Source: Viscum album (Eukaryota; Streptophyta; Magnoliopsida; Santalales; Viscaceae). Taken from it: a DNA stretch of 64,000 bases. The stretch is from contig OY728165.1 of the NCBI GenBank assembly GCA_963277665.1, positions 1,150,068,050 through 1,150,132,049 of the forward strand, given 5' to 3'. Within the stretch, counting starts at the first letter, position 1. The number at the start of each line of letters is the position of its first letter. Of the stretch, positions 1-12,928 are shown piece by piece. The position numbers and the translations under genes were made by a program. The notes under the pieces are model-generated. The model was not told where the DNA came from, did not search any database, and saw nothing but the letters and a program-made list of their open reading frames with translations.

Positions 1-852
1 GGTTACGTTTGGAATACCCATCACAGTATATTCCCTAAATCTCTTCGGAGAAACCTTAACGTTTCACTCCTTCACGTTACCCAATGCATTGGAGAGCTAT
101 ATCGGGCTCACCCGCCCTTAGTTTATCACGGAACCACCCGTTCTTCATAACAATGCCCAAGAACCATAACTTAATCGTATCACATAAAACATGAATAAAG
201 GAAACATAACATTTCCACATTTCAATCACAATATAACATTTTAGGATATTGAAATAATGAATCCATTAAAAAAGAAACCATTTCCAAAACCATTTAAAAC
301 ATTTAATAAAGAGATTTTTGAATCAAAGTGTCCCATACCACCTTGAAGATTTTAACATTTTAAACCATTAATATCTATATAAATAAATCCTTAAAACCAT
401 TTTGAAAACATGGATATTAATAAGAACAAATAATTAAAACATTTAAAACGATATTCTGGTAAAAGGGGTTTTACCAAAATTAGAGACACTTGAATACAAT
501 AATTGAGGAATAAAATTTAGTCAGAACATTATAATATCATTAGAATAAAAGGATTAATGATATAATACTCTAAAGGACAGTATATACACCAATTAAGAGT
601 GAATTGGTGCATAACAACAATGAACCCTCAATAGAAATGCCAAATGTGATGAAATCCCTTATAAAGAAGGTATCCTTAAATTAAAGAAAAATCAATATAA
701 AAATATGTGTGACAAATATAAATACACCCAAAATAAGTGGATATTAAGTGTAAAACAATAAAAGTTTATTCACACATATTCAATGGATGACATATTCAAT
801 GACTACATGTTGAACCCAAAGAAATCGAAATTGGGTTAAAAAGTTCCCTTGA

Positions 853-1630
853 CAGCCTAACGGCATCACATAAAAATGAGTTGATGAGAGATAAAAAGTG
901 TATCTCATCACTTGGACATAAAATTTACATCAATAAGGATATATGAGAACATATCCCAACATAACAATATTTAAATTAAAAGACCCAACAAAAGAAGTCT
1001 TTTAAAAAAGAGGAGGGAGAAAGGTTCCCTTACCGACTTGGGTATCCTTCAAAACATACACCCCATGAAAGAAGGAAAATAAATCATTGATGTAAATACT
1101 CATAAATGAATTTATATTACACAAAGATTATAATAATGGGCAGTAAATACACCAATCAATGGAATTTGTGGCAAATGTAGCATAAGTCTCACGAGAATAA
1201 AAGTGAGATGAAAAATCCCTTACGAAAACTCAGCAGCCTAACGGCGCCACTTAAAACTTCCAAAATGGATTGATGAGATCAAATAGAGTATCCCATCATA
1301 TTAAAATAGAATTTACAGAAATAGGAATATAAAAGAAAATCCCCCAACATAACAAATAGGAGATTAGAAGAAGTGACACAAAGGAGAGTACTTAAAAAGA
1401 AAGAGAGAGGTTAGATCTCTTACGAATGTTCGGCAGCCTAACGGCGCCACTCAAAACTCCCAAAATGGATTTATGAGAGAGAATAGGGTCTCTCATCACA
1501 TGAAAATAAATATTACAGTAAATGTAATATAAAAGATCATCCCATTAAGAAGAAAGATGCGCTTTAAAAGGAATGACATAAAATTGTATACTTAAAAAGA
1601 AAGAGAGGAGTAGGATCTCTTACCTCGAGT
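853..1630 (-). repeat. Diverged tandem repeats in E4 LTR (left copy)
   Basis: CAGCCTAACGGC recurs at 853-864, 1234-1245 and 1434-1445; the last two are exactly 200 bp apart. Each copy is followed by an inverted repeat of the type GATGAGA...TCTCATC and then by a stretch ending near a CTTAC motif. The same array is present in the right LTR at 7359, 7740 and 7940. Inference: local duplications in the transcribed leader part of this LTR. Confidence 0.65.
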
Positions 1631-1970
1631 CTGACTTGACTCGATCGTTCTTTAATCTCCTGAATAATAAACTTGAGTTAATTTATAATTCCTTAAGAAC
1701 CCTTTTTCATGTTCATTATTACTTTTATACCACTTATTACCATGTCACAAACATTATGTAATCATTTAAGTTAATAATATTTGTTTTTCCGATATTTGGT
1801 TCTTAAGTCGAAAGTGGTCTTCTTACAATTACATGTTGTTCGTGTGGCCAAATGTTTATTATATCCAGAATTGTATTCATTATGTAGATATAATATATTT
1901 CATATATATCCAGTACATCCATGCATTTATAACATTACATAATCATTTAGAGGTAAGAAATGAAATGCAC

Positions 1971-2008
1971 CGTTCATGGAGACGGTAAGCCGTACGTACG
2001 CATGAACG
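1971..2008 (-). repeat. Hairpin module H1 in E4 LTR (left copy)
   Basis: Perfect 8-bp arms CGTTCATG (1971-1978) and CATGAACG (2001-2008) enclose a 22-nt core: GAGACGGTA, two bases, then CCGTACGTACG. A degenerate second module lies near 2146-2195. Both are downstream of the TATA box on the minus strand, so they would be transcribed in the leader. Confidence 0.75.
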
Positions 2009-2722
2009 CTACTTTCATTTCTATTTGGTATTTTATAGAATGGAATAATAATGATATAAAGGTATATTATAATTCCAGTATACTATCATATATAATATCA
2101 TATTTCCATCCTTTATACATCCCACATATGGTATTTAACGAATCAAATCACTTTGAGGGGGCGGTAGTCCGCACTTCCTTAAATGAAGATATCGCGTATA
2201 CCCATAATGGAAGCCATAAAGGTAAGACAAAAATGAAAAATACAGAAGCATAAATAAAACATAAACATATTATATATCATATATAAAAATAGTGACATCA
2301 TAATGGCCACCTTTGAAGGTGTTAAATGAGTATTGAACAATCATAGTTTCGGGAGGTAGAATTTCACCATCCACGGAAACCGTATGTTCTTTAACCATTT
2401 GATGTAGTTGTGTGAGAGTGTAGCTCAAATAAATCTTATAAAAACATCCTAGTATATTGCATATACTGGTGTTGTTACAAAAGAAGTAAATAAAAATAGT
2501 TTAGGGGGTTGGAGAAGCAAAATAAAACAAATGAACATGAGAGAATGAATTACATTTAAAAGTGTAACTCCTTTTGATTTAAGCCCAAAGGCTTCCTTTG
2601 AAAGGATTCTTCCCAAAGGGAGTCCTCTAGGATGAGGAGAGGGATGTGTAGAGAGTAAATGGGCAGGGGTTTGCCGATCCAAAGGCTTGAGGAGTGTGTT
2701 AAATGAGGTAGAGGAGGGGGCC

Positions 2723-2730
2723 TTTTATAA
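2723..2730 (-). promoter_or_regulatory. TATA box, E4 3' LTR
   Basis: TTATAAAA on the minus strand in a GC-richer context. It is found at the same place in every E-type LTR. Transcription would run towards lower coordinates. Confidence 0.55.
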
Positions 2731-4354
2731 GAAAAGAGGAGGGGCACTTTTGGAAAGTAAAGAAATATTACTTTATTTGAAAATGTGTTTCGGTTTTAAA
2801 AGGTACCACATTGATAGAATTAGTGGATATGGTGATAAGGCTTCGAAATCCACTCATCCAATAAGTTTTGTACATTTGTAGTTCATAGATTTTACATTAT
2901 CTTTCCATTTTATTTAAATCGTCAAATAATGATATCATCGCTGCATCATTATTATGTCATAAATAATTTAATTTATTTAATGTCTAAAAATTATAAAAAA
3001 ATACAATTATTTAGGAAATCTTTTTATCTTTCCAATGAATATTTATAATAAAAAATATGACTTGTATGACCCCACTTAAAAATTGTTTTAGTAAAACATA
3101 TCATGTTTGTGTCAATTTTACTTTTACATTAAATAAAATGTTATTTATGTCATTTCCCAATCAAAGTGGATCCATGGGGTCCCCAAGTTGACCCATGGCT
3201 TGTCTTGGTCGGCCATGACACAACCAATAAGGTTGGGACATGTGTCTAGGCCATTTCATATCATTAAAGCATTATTTATACCTTAAACTACACTAATTAC
3301 CACTAATCGCGATTAAAAACTTAATAAGTTACTATTCACCAAAAATTATTTTAATCTCATTGAACCACATTTTACTTCTTAATTACAACCATGTATGTCG
3401 GATTTTCAAAATTCAATACACATTAGTGGTAAACATTCATTTAACTGAAAAATCAGTTTGCTTGATTACCACTTAGTGGTTTCACTATTCATCAAAAATT
3501 GAAGTTTTTCAGAAAATTACCAAAAATTCACCCTAAGCTATATTTGATATTCTGAATTCAAAAATGAATTCCTTTTTACAAAATTCAAAACATATAAGTC
3601 ACATTAATTAATTTAATAATTAATTCCCGCTGTCATGACAAATAGCGTGTTTTATGAAACAATATGTATCAAAAGATTGACACTAGTTTAAGTCTGATTT
3701 CAAAGTGAAATTGATTCCAACGACCACTATTGGATTTAATGGTAAAAATATTTTCTAATTTAACTTTAAAACCAATTCAAAATATAATCTAATCATATAA
3801 ATAAATTATATTAAAAAGTGGTTTTGAATTAAAATACAACATTTTACACTATTCATTAAAAAAAAGAACTTTATCAGAAAGTTACCAAAAATTTACACAA
3901 AGTAAATTTTGATGTCCCGATTCTTAATAAGAGTTTTATTTGGTCCAAAATAATGTTTAAGAGTGAACAAAACTATATTTAATGACGGTTCTCCATCAAA
4001 AGGTGATAAGTGAACCTTTAGTGAAAACTAGGGCATATACGCCAAAAATTGAACTCTTTCCGTATTTTAAGCCTTTATCTTTTATTGTATAAATGTAAAA
4101 ATATTTAAGAACATATATAATCATATTTTAGTTATTTCTATCCATTCCCGCCAATACAACGGCTACATATTAACTACCATTTAAAATAATATTATTTTAT
4201 TATTAGAGTGCAACGTAAGATTCCCAAGAAACTCGTTGTTGCGTGTTAGGTATGCCATCGAGCATAGATTCCCCTTTAAAGTCATTTCAATATTTTATTC
4301 ACAAACATAGATAAATATGAAATGTCATATTCTTTATTCACCTGGGGTGTTACA

Positions 4355-4369
4355 TCCTTCCCCCCTTTT
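4355..4369 (-). other. Polypurine tract of E4
   Basis: On the minus strand this reads AAAAGGGGGGAAGGA directly before the LTR start TGTAACACC. It is the expected plus-strand priming site for reverse transcription. Confidence 0.75.
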
Positions 4370-5656
4370 GGGAATTGCGTCCTCGCAATTTTAAAATTGC
4401 GCTTGGAAACTTCCTTGAAAGTCCCACATCGGAACAAAAGTCGGTAAAACAAACACTTTAAAATATAGAAAGATAAGTACAAAGGTCACTCGAGTTAACC
4501 CATACTAGGATTCCAAGTATGAAAATATGGACATGGAGGAAAAAACAAAGGGTCATGTTCTGATGGAGAGTGATAGAAAACATGTTTAGGAGAAAGTTAA
4601 CCACGAGAAAATCACAAACTTGTGATGGGTTAAACGGTCTTCGATTCCCCAATAGGAAAAGTTAATAGACAACATTTTTGTTTTAAGTTACTTTTTATTG
4701 AGGAATTTATTCATAAGGAAACATAATCACTTATCATATTGACTTTCAACCTTTATTAGATTCCTTACACAAACTCATATTTTCTCCAAAAGATGAGTAT
4801 TTAGGAAGACTTGTTCACATTAAGAGTACTATAATCAACTTCTAGAGAATCACCTAATCTACAAAATAGAACTATATACTTCCCATGTCTTTATACTTTA
4901 ACCAAATCCAAAACCAAAAAGGCTAGTACAAGATCAGATAATCCAGAAAAGGATAACCCTTTATAAAAAGAAAATCTATTCTTAATCTCCAAAATTTGTC
5001 CAACAAAACCCAAAGTTCAACGAGGACCATTCTATAATCAATTTGTCCATAAAATTCTTCAAATTAAACCAATATAATATTGAAACCCAAATATTTGAAG
5101 GATTTAGTCGCATAGTCTTCCAAGATAAATCGTAACATTTATCTCCAAACAATATCAGTTTCTCCTAAAGTCTCGTTTTGAAAAGTAATTAACCTAATCA
5201 CATATCCTCCATGATAGGTTAATCATTTTCAAAAATAACCCAAAATCAACTTACTCCTAATTCATAAAATCATATAACTAGAATGAATCAGTCAAACTAA
5301 CCAGGGACTTCACGTAGTCCAGTGGTAGGCGATAAATACCTGTCGCACATTGGTTGTGGGTTCGATTCCCGCAGCTTTGTCCGATGCGACGGGATGTCAC
5401 ACGGTCTGCGTGTTGTCCTTTTCCAAAACTATATAATTCTTAAAACATTCCCCAAAATGAGATAAAATCTTCAAGAATAATCATAACATATTTTAACCTC
5501 AAGTTTATCTCATTCCTTTAATTTTCCATCATATCATAGAGTAACCCATAATTACCTAAAAATTAAGTATCATATAAACCCTAATGGTTACCTTAATAAT
5601 TATTACCCGAATTTCCACATCAAATTGGCCATCTCGTACCTGATGCATTAGAGAAC
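4370..5656 (-). other. E4 non-coding interior
   Basis: No pol-like reading frame is visible. The stretch 4500-4640 resembles 53080-53220 in E2 (shared run TCATGTTCTGATGGAGAGTG), so the interior is homologous to that of E2. It contains the tRNA-like segment described separately. The rest is AT-rich with nothing recognised. Confidence 0.65.
5304..5420 (+). repeat. tRNA-like (SINE-like) segment with Pol III boxes in E4
   Basis: A-box-like TAGTCCAGTGGTAGG lies at 5315-5329 and a perfect B box GGTTCGATTCC at 5359-5369, with tRNA-like spacing. The direction is opposite to E4. Homologous segments lie in the interiors of E2 (53593-53710) and E5 (61821-61935). It could be a tRNA-derived SINE head captured by the ancestor of these elements. 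No cloverleaf typical of a working tRNA was confirmed, so I do not call a tRNA gene. Confidence 0.7.
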
Positions 5657-5818
5657 TCACCAAGGTTGAAGTGGTTGATCATGACTCCTTGATATTTGGT
5701 TTAGAACAACCACGAGTTTCCTCATTGAATCCTTCATTTTATCTAGTATCTTAATCAGAGAACCACCACAGTTTCCTTCAAACCTGTTGTCTCTTTGGTG
5801 CCTGCTAGATCCATCCAT
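5657..5818 (-). pseudogene. E4 gag N-terminal stub (53 codons)
   Basis: On the minus strand, an ATG at 5816-5818 opens a frame beginning MDGSSRHQRDN and ending at TGA 5657-5659. The start matches the gag start of E2 (MDGTRRNRVDQ), followed by a similar hydrophobic stretch (IKILDKM against VKNIIAIL). Everything downstream that would form the capsid-like domain and zinc knuckles is missing. The sequence just before the ATG on the minus strand, TTTCTATTTTTAG, resembles a splice acceptor. The stub is probably a leftover of gag; whether a peptide is made is unknown. Confidence 0.6.
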
Positions 5819-6009
5819 TCACTAAAAATAGAAATGTCAGTGTGAGTATATCAACAAAACCATCATGTACTAATGAGTAAGATAGACAATAAGATATACT
5901 TACTCATTCAATTTATCTAAAACAAAGACTCTTTCTGAAATCCTAACCATTGTGGTAATTGTCAATTATGCTTAAAGAATACCCTAACCTCTAAAGTTAT
6001 CTAAACCGA

Positions 6010-6021
6010 CCTCTGATACCA
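6010..6021 (-). other. Primer binding site of E4 (initiator-Met tRNA type)
   Basis: The minus strand reads TGGTATCAGAGG two bases inside the 5' LTR end (LTR begins at 6024). This matches the 3' end of plant initiator-Met tRNA and fixes E4's orientation. Confidence 0.88.
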
Positions 6022-8476
6022 ACTATAAGGCCCCAGCCTTAAACCTTACTTAATCTTGAGTTATTACAAGATTACACATTGAGGATCTTTTCAGGTTTAG
6101 AGTTTTAGAGAATTAGATCATGAAACTTGCATTACATTTCACATTTAAACAAAGTGGTTACATAAAAGACAATATTCATTCTTCCCATCAACGGGAACAT
6201 ATTTAAAATATAACACAGATTCTTTCTTGACACATCCTTGACACTAACATCACATCATGTACCTTTCCCTTGACCTGTGAAAAACATTTCAAAAACTTGG
6301 GATGAGCATAAAAAGCTCAGTAAGAGTTATAAAAATATGGAAAGGAAACATGAGTTCATATATACATAAGAATGAAATCATACTTTACCCATAAAACAAA
6401 GGCACTTTAACATACCTCATCAAACCATGAATAAATCATAGAAATAATAAGACATAAAGGTAACTTGAGGCATTCATAACATTCTTAAGTTGGGAGTAAC
6501 CCTCTTGGTTACGTTTGGAATACCCATCACAGTATATTCCCTAAATCTCTTCGGAGAAACCTTAACGTTTCACTCCTTCACGTTACCCAATGCATTGGAG
6601 AGCTATATCGGGCTCACCCGCCCTTAGTTTATCACGGAACCACCCGTTCTTCATAACAATTCCCAAGAACCATAACATAATCATATCACATAAAACATGA
6701 ATAAAGGAAACATAACATTTCCGCATTTCAATCACAATATAACATTTTAGGATATTGAAATAGTGAATCCATTCAAAAAGAAACCATTTCCAAAACCATT
6801 TAAAACATTTAATAAAGAGATTTTTGAATCAAAGTGTCCCATACCACCTTGAAGCTTTTAACATTTTAAACCATTAATATCCATATAAATAAATCCTTAA
6901 AACCATTTTGAAAACATAGATATTAATAAGAACAAATAATTAAAACATTTAAAATGATATTCTGGTAAAAGGGGTTTTACCAAAATTAGAGACACTTGAA
7001 TACAATAATTGAGGAATAACATTTAGTCAGAACTTTATAATATCATTAGAATAAAAGGATTCATGATATAATACTCCAAAGGACAGTATATACACCATAT
7101 AAGAGTGAATTGGTGCATAACAACAATGAACCCTCAATAGAAATGTCAAATGTGATGAAATCCCTTATAAAGAAGGTATCCTTAAATTAAGGACAAATCA
7201 ATCTCAAAATATGTGTGACAAATATAAATACACCCAATATAAGTGGATATTAAGTGTAAAACAATAAAAGGTTATTCACACATATTCAATGGATGACATA
7301 TTCAATGACTACATGTTGAACCCAAAGAAATCGAAATTGGGTTAAAAAGTTCCCTTGACAGCCTAACGGCATCACATCAAAATGAGTTGATGAGAGATAA
7401 AAAGTGTATCTCATCACTTGGACATAAAATTTACATCAATAATGATATATGAGAACATATCACAACATAACAATATTTAACTTAAAAGACCCAACAAAAG
7501 AAGTCTTTTAAAAAAGAGGAGGGTGAAAGGTTCCCTTACCGACTTGGGTATCTTTCAAAACATACACCCCATGAAAGAAGGACAATAGATCATTGATGTA
7601 AATACTCATAAATGAATTTATATTACAGAAAGAGTATAATAATGGGCAGTACATACACCACTCAATGGAATTTGTGGCAAATGTAGCATAAATCTCACGA
7701 GAATAGAAGTGAGATGAAAAATCCCTTAGGAAAACTCAACAGCCTAACGGTGCCACTTAAAACTTCCAAAATGGATTGATGAGATCAAATAGAGTATCCC
7801 ATCATATTAAAATAGAATTTACAGAAATAGGAATATAAAAGAAAATCCCCCAACATAAAAAATAGGAGCTTAGAAGAAGTGACACAAAGGAGAGTACTTA
7901 AACAGAAAGAGAGAGGTTAGATCTCTTACGAAAGTTCGGCATCCTAACGGCGCCACTCAAAACTCCCAAAATGGATTGATGAGAGAGAATAGGGTCTCTC
8001 ATCACATGAACATAAATATTAAAGTAAATTTAATATAAATTATCATCCCAATAACAAGAAAGATGAGCTTTAAAAGGAATGACATAAAAGTGTATACATA
8101 AAAAGAAAGAGAGGAGTAGGATCCCTTACCTCGAGTCTGACTTGACTCGATCGTTCTTTAATCTCCTGAATAATAAAATTGAGTTAATTTCTAATTACTT
8201 AAGAACCCATTTTCAAGTTCATTATTACTTTTATACCACTTATTACCATGTCACAAACATTATGTAATCATTTAAGTTAATAATATTTGTTTTGCCGATA
8301 TTTGGTTCTTAAGTCGAAAGTGTTCTTCTTACAATTACATGTTGTTCGTGTGGCCAAATGTTTATTATATCCAGAATTGTATTCATTATGTAGATATCAT
8401 ATATGTCATATATATCCAGTACATTCATGCATTTATAACATTACATAATCATTTAGAGGTAAGAAATGAAATGCAC

Positions 8477-8514
8477 CGTTCATGGAGACGGTAAGCCGTA
8501 CGTACGCATGAACG
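8477..8514 (-). repeat. Hairpin module H1 in E4 LTR (right copy)
   Basis: Same arms CGTTCATG and CATGAACG and the same 22-nt core as at 1971-2008. Confidence 0.75.
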
Positions 8515-9228
8515 CTACTTTCATTTCTATTTCGTATTTTATAGAATGGAATAATAATGATATAAATGTATATTATAATTTTAGTATACTATCATATATA
8601 ATATCATATTTCCATACTTTATAAATCCCACATATGGTATTTAACTAATCAAATCACTTTGAGGGGGCGGTAGTCCGCACTTCCTTAAATGAAGATATCG
8701 CGTATACCCATAATGGAAGCCATAAAGGTAAGACAAAAATGAAAAATACATAAGCATAAATAAAAAATAAACATATTATATATCATATATAAAAATAGTG
8801 ACATCATAATGGCCACCTTTGAAGGTGTTAAATGAGTATTTAACAATCATCGTTTCGGGAGGTAGAATTTCACCATCCACGGAAACCGTATGTTCTTTAA
8901 CCATTTGATGTAGTTGTGTTAGAGTGTAGCTAAAATAAATCTTATAAAAACATCCTAGTATATTTAAGATACTGTTGTTGTTACAAAAGAAGTAAATAAA
9001 AATATTTTAGGGGGTTGGAGAAGCAAAATAAAACAAATGAACATGAGAGAATGAATTACCTTTAAAAGTGTAACTCCTTTCGATTTAAGTCTAAAGGCTT
9101 CCTTTGAATGGATTCTGCCCAAAGGGAGTCCTCTAGGATGAGGAGAGGGATGTGGAGAGAGTAAATGGGAAGGGGTTTTCCGAGCCAAAGGCTTGAGGAG
9201 TGTGTTAAATGAGGTAGAGGTGGGGGCC

Positions 9229-9236
9229 TTTTATAA
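9229..9236 (-). promoter_or_regulatory. TATA box, E4 5' LTR
   Basis: TTATAAAA on the minus strand, at the same position as in the other LTR copy. This is the LTR that would drive E4 transcription. Confidence 0.6.
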
Positions 9237-11469
9237 GAGGAGAGGAGGGGTACTTTTGGAAAGTAAAGAAATATTACTTTATTTGAAAATGTGTTTCGGT
9301 TTTAAAAGGTCCCAAATTGATAGAATTCGTGTATAAGGTGATAAGTCTTCGAAATCCACTCATCCAATAAGTTTTTTACATTTGTAGTTCATAGATTTTA
9401 CATTATCTTTCCATTTTATTTAAATCGTCAAATAATGATATCATCACTGCATCATTATTATGTCATAAATAATTTAATTTATTTAATGTCTAAAAATTAT
9501 AAAAAAAATATTATTATTTAGGAAATCGTTTTAGCTTTCTAATGAATATTTATAATCAAAAATATGACTTGTATAACCCCACTTAAAAAGTGTTTTAGTA
9601 AAACATATCATGTTTGTGTCAATTTTACTTTTACATTAAATAAAATGTTATTTATGTCATTTCCCAACCAAAGTGGATCCATGGGGTCCCCAAGTTGACC
9701 CATGGCTTTTATTGGTCGGCCATGACACAACCAATAAGGTTGGGACATGTTTCTAGGTCATTTCATATCATTAAAGCATTATTCATATCTTAAACTACAC
9801 TAATTACCACTAATCGCGATTAAAAACATAATAAGTTACTATTCACCAAAAAATTATTTTAATCTTATTGAACCACATTTTACTTATTAATGACAACCAT
9901 GTATGTCGGATTTTCAAAATTCAATACACATTAGTGGTGAACTTTCATTTAACTGAAAAATCAGTTTGCTTGATTACCACTTAGTGGTTTCACTATTCAT
10001 CAAAAATTGAAGTTTTTCAGAAAATTAAAAAAAATTCACCCTAAGCTATATTTGATATTCTGAATTCAAAAATGAAGTCCTTTTTAAAAAATTCAAAACA
10101 TATAAGTCACATTAATTAATTTAATAATTAATTCCCGTTGTCATGACAAATAGCGTGTTTTATGAAACAATATGTATCAAAAGATTGACACTAGTTTAAG
10201 TCTGATTTCAAAGTGAAATTGATTCCAATGACCACTATTGGATTTAATGGTAAAAATATTTTCTAATTTCACTTTAAAACCAATTCAAAATATAATCTAA
10301 TCATATAAATAAATTAGATTAAAAAGTGGTTTTGAATTAAAATACAACATTTTACACTATTCATTAAAAAAAGAACTTTATCAGAAAGTTATCAAAAATT
10401 TACACAAAGTAAATTTTGATGTCCCGATTCTTAATAAGAGTTTTATTTGGTCCAAAAGAATGTTTAAGAGTGAAAAAAACTATATTTAATGACGGTTCTC
10501 CATCAAAAGGTGATAAGTGATCCTTTAGTGAAAACTAGGGTATATACGCCAAAAATTGAATTCTTTCCGTATTTTAAGCCTTTATCTTTTATTGTATAAA
10601 TGTAAAAATATTTAAGAACATATATAATCATATTTTAGTTATTTCTATCCATTCCCGCCAATACAACGGCTACATATTAACTACCATTTAAAATAATATT
10701 ATTTTATTATTATAGTGCAACGTAAGATTCCCAAGAAACTCGTTGTTGCATGTTGGGTACGCCATCGAGCATAGATTCCCCTTTAAAGTCAATTCAATAT
10801 TTTATTCACAAACATAGATAAATATGAAATGTCATATTCTTTATTCACCTGGGGTGTTACAGGTAGTATATAAACCTGATGAAAAAATATAGGTTCATAA
10901 CATGGGATGTGTCTCAAAGAATGAAAATTGAGAAAAAATAACATCACTGATTAGGTCACATAGGAAAAAAATACCCCATGAAAGAAGGATAACAAAATGG
11001 ATAAGTAAATACCCATAAAATTAAGAATATTAATCATAGAATAAAATAATGGTAAGTATACATACCAACAAAATGAATGGGTGGTGAATAAATTATTTAT
11101 CTAATGGATAAAAAGTGAAATCAAATTACCCTACCTAGTGTATTGACTCTCATCGTACTCATTCAATCCTTATATATGATAAATTTTAATTTATTTTATA
11201 CATATCTATGTACCAAATTATTATATATCATAACATATATGGTTTTATTATGACTCTATATTACCCAATTATTAACAATTATATGTTAGATTTACACTTT
11301 AGGTAATATTTTCTTTGTTTTATGCATGTGTCTTAATTTGTTATATTATTTTTTATTACACATTTATCATGATTTCAAGAATTTAACCCAAAATATAAAT
11401 ATAATTTATAATCTTTATATTTTTATTATAATAATTTATATAATATATAAGAATGAAGTGGATGTCTCT

Positions 11470-11505
11470 ATTCATGGAGGCAGTAGGTCATACGTACTCA
11501 TGAAT
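11470..11505 (-). repeat. Hairpin module H1 in E5 LTR
   Basis: Arms ATTCATG and CATGAAT are still perfectly paired although the outer base pair differs from E4 (GTTCATG and CATGAAC). The 22-nt core is retained in length but mutated (GAGGCAGTA...TACGTACT). Confidence 0.65.
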
Positions 11506-12923
11506 GATGTTTCTCTTTAACTTTTCTATTTATAGAATGAAATAAAATGTAATATATGTATATAACATCATAAATTATCATTATTAATTTATATATACAA
11601 TATAAGTTCACTAAACACATTTTTAATAAATTTCATGTAGTGTCAAAACAAATCACATCGCTTTAAGGGCGTTATATTCTACACTTCCTCAAATGATATT
11701 ATCATATTTACACAAAATGGAAAGTATAAATATATGTGTTGTAAAAGAATTTAAAAATATTAAAGATATAATAATTTTTATATAAATTATATATAAATAA
11801 TATTTCCATCATATTGTTCGATGATGAACAGAGGTAAAGGAAAAAAAGGAACATTCTTTATTTCATGTTGCGGTAGTTTTATGAACACTTAAACAATATG
11901 TTCATTACCCCTAAGATAGAAATATGTTTCGTTGTATGTTCACACCCTATAATAATTATAGATTAAAATATTTAAGTGATATTTTTTTGGATAATAAAGG
12001 AATAGAGATAATTTAGGTGGTGGAGAATGAAAATAATATAAAGGAGCTTGAGGAAGGATGTCACTTCTTCTTTGGGTAACTCCTTTTGGTTTTCACCAAA
12101 GATATTCCTTGGATTTATTTCTTCTAAAATGGAGGATTCATGGAATAAGGTAGGGATGTTGTGAAGTGTATTAGGAAAATATTGGCCTTACCTATGTGGT
12201 ATGACAGTGTGAGGAAAGGGAATAAGTTGTGGCCTCTCATAGGGGTGGAAAAGGACTCACATGGTATTTTTGAAAACATGTTTGGTGTACCCACATTTGA
12301 ACATAAAAACTCCATCCAAAACAAAAAAAAACAAAAAATGGTAGGTTATTTTATGACAAGTGTTCATAAAATGGTTTTTTGAAAAATGTATAGGTCATTT
12401 GGGCCCTTAAGAATATAGTTTACCACATTGTTAAGATTAATTTCACCTTAATCATTGTAATTAATTTTAACTACGTCACTAATATTTTCAGTCAAAGAAA
12501 AATTTAACTATATTATAAATTATAAATTATTCTGATTATAATTTTGGAATCCATTTTTTTCAAATTCTAATAAAATAATTTGTATATATTTATTAAACCT
12601 CAATCCCTTAGATGTGACAACAATTTGGGTTTTAATGTAAAATCATCCAAAAGACTATAGTGTTTTCATATTAAATTTCAAATAAAATTTGCTTCCAAAG
12701 ACCTATATTTTATTAATTTATAAATATTTAATCTAATTAAACATTGAAAAATATTTAAAATATAGTTTTTACCTATAAATAAATGAGGGAAACAAGATTT
12801 TTTTAATTTAAATTCATTATTTTTCACAATTCATTAAAAAATAAAACATCACACAAAAATTTCAAAGACTCACCATAAACTTGTATTTATGTTTATATTT
12901 AAAAAATGAAGTTTATATTGATA

Positions 12924-12928
12924 TAAAA
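12924..12928. repeat. Probable target duplication of G1, left (TAAAA)
   Basis: The five bases before the G1 LTR. The partner at 60409-60413 is AAAAA, four of five matching. E5 LTR sequence resumes on the far side, which supports this pairing. Confidence 0.5.

Larger units (their letters stand above)
1..4354 (-). repeat. E4 3' LTR (left copy, cut by window edge)
   Basis: Near-identical direct copy of 6507-10861. The boundary at 4354 is the TGTTACA end followed by a pyrimidine run, which is the polypurine tract on the minus strand. It holds a 12-bp palindrome at 81-92, repeats marked by CAGCCTAACGGC at 853, 1234 and 1434, a hairpin module at 1971-2008 and a TATA box at 2723-2730. Short open frames inside it (for example 1960-2253 or 2449-2682) are not supported as genes. 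Confidence 0.9.
1..10861 (-). mobile_element. E4: young non-autonomous Ty3/Gypsy element with 4.8 kb LTRs
   Basis: The first 4354 bases are repeated almost exactly at 6507-10861, and this pair is read as the two LTRs. The right copy is complete (6024-10861, 4838 bp); the left lacks about 483 bp cut off by the window edge. Reading the minus strand, the order is 5' LTR, PBS (6010-6021), interior of 1.7 kb, polypurine tract (4355-4369), 3' LTR. LTR ends are TGTAACACC at the start and a mutated ...CTTATA at the finish. The interior holds only a gag stub and a tRNA-like segment, so it cannot encode RT or integrase. The overlapping LTR parts are 4354 and 4355 bp long with scattered substitutions, which suggests recent insertion. 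Sequence right of 10861 is the E5 LTR, so E4 inserted into E5. Confidence 0.88.
6024..10861 (-). repeat. E4 5' LTR (complete, 4838 bp)
   Basis: It runs from the PBS side (TATAAGGCCCC on the plus strand) to ...GGTGTTACA at 10861. It carries the palindrome CCAATGCATTGG at 6587-6598, repeats at 7359-8130, hairpin H1 at 8477-8514 and a TATA box at 9229-9236. A donor-like AGGTAA on the minus strand (9056-9061) lies about 170 nt downstream of the TATA box. The same site is mutated in the left LTR. Confidence 0.9.
10862..12928 (-). repeat. E5 3' LTR, left segment
   Basis: This is a diverged relative of the E4 and E1 LTRs. The passage around CCCCATGAAAGAAGGA (10975) matches E4 near 7567. The run at 12831-12915 aligns with the last 350 bp of the E1/E2 LTRs (tail of the type AAAAATGAAGT). 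It is cut at 10861 by E4 and at 12928 by G1, and continues at 60414. It contains a decayed H1 hairpin at 11470-11505. Strong decay, with no clear TATA box, suggests this is the oldest layer. Confidence 0.75.

Noticed and set aside
1960..2253. 97-codon frame in the E4 LTR
   Set aside because: Runs through hairpin H1, is absent as a frame in the otherwise near-identical right LTR, and resembles nothing.
5304..5375. Functional tRNA gene
   Set aside because: A and B boxes are good, but the acceptor ends do not pair convincingly by eye and the copy sits in a retroelement family; called tRNA-like instead.
12161..12382. Opposed short frames in the E5 LTR (12124-12324 and 12161-12382)
   Set aside because: Decayed LTR sequence; no homology, no codon bias, no promoter context.
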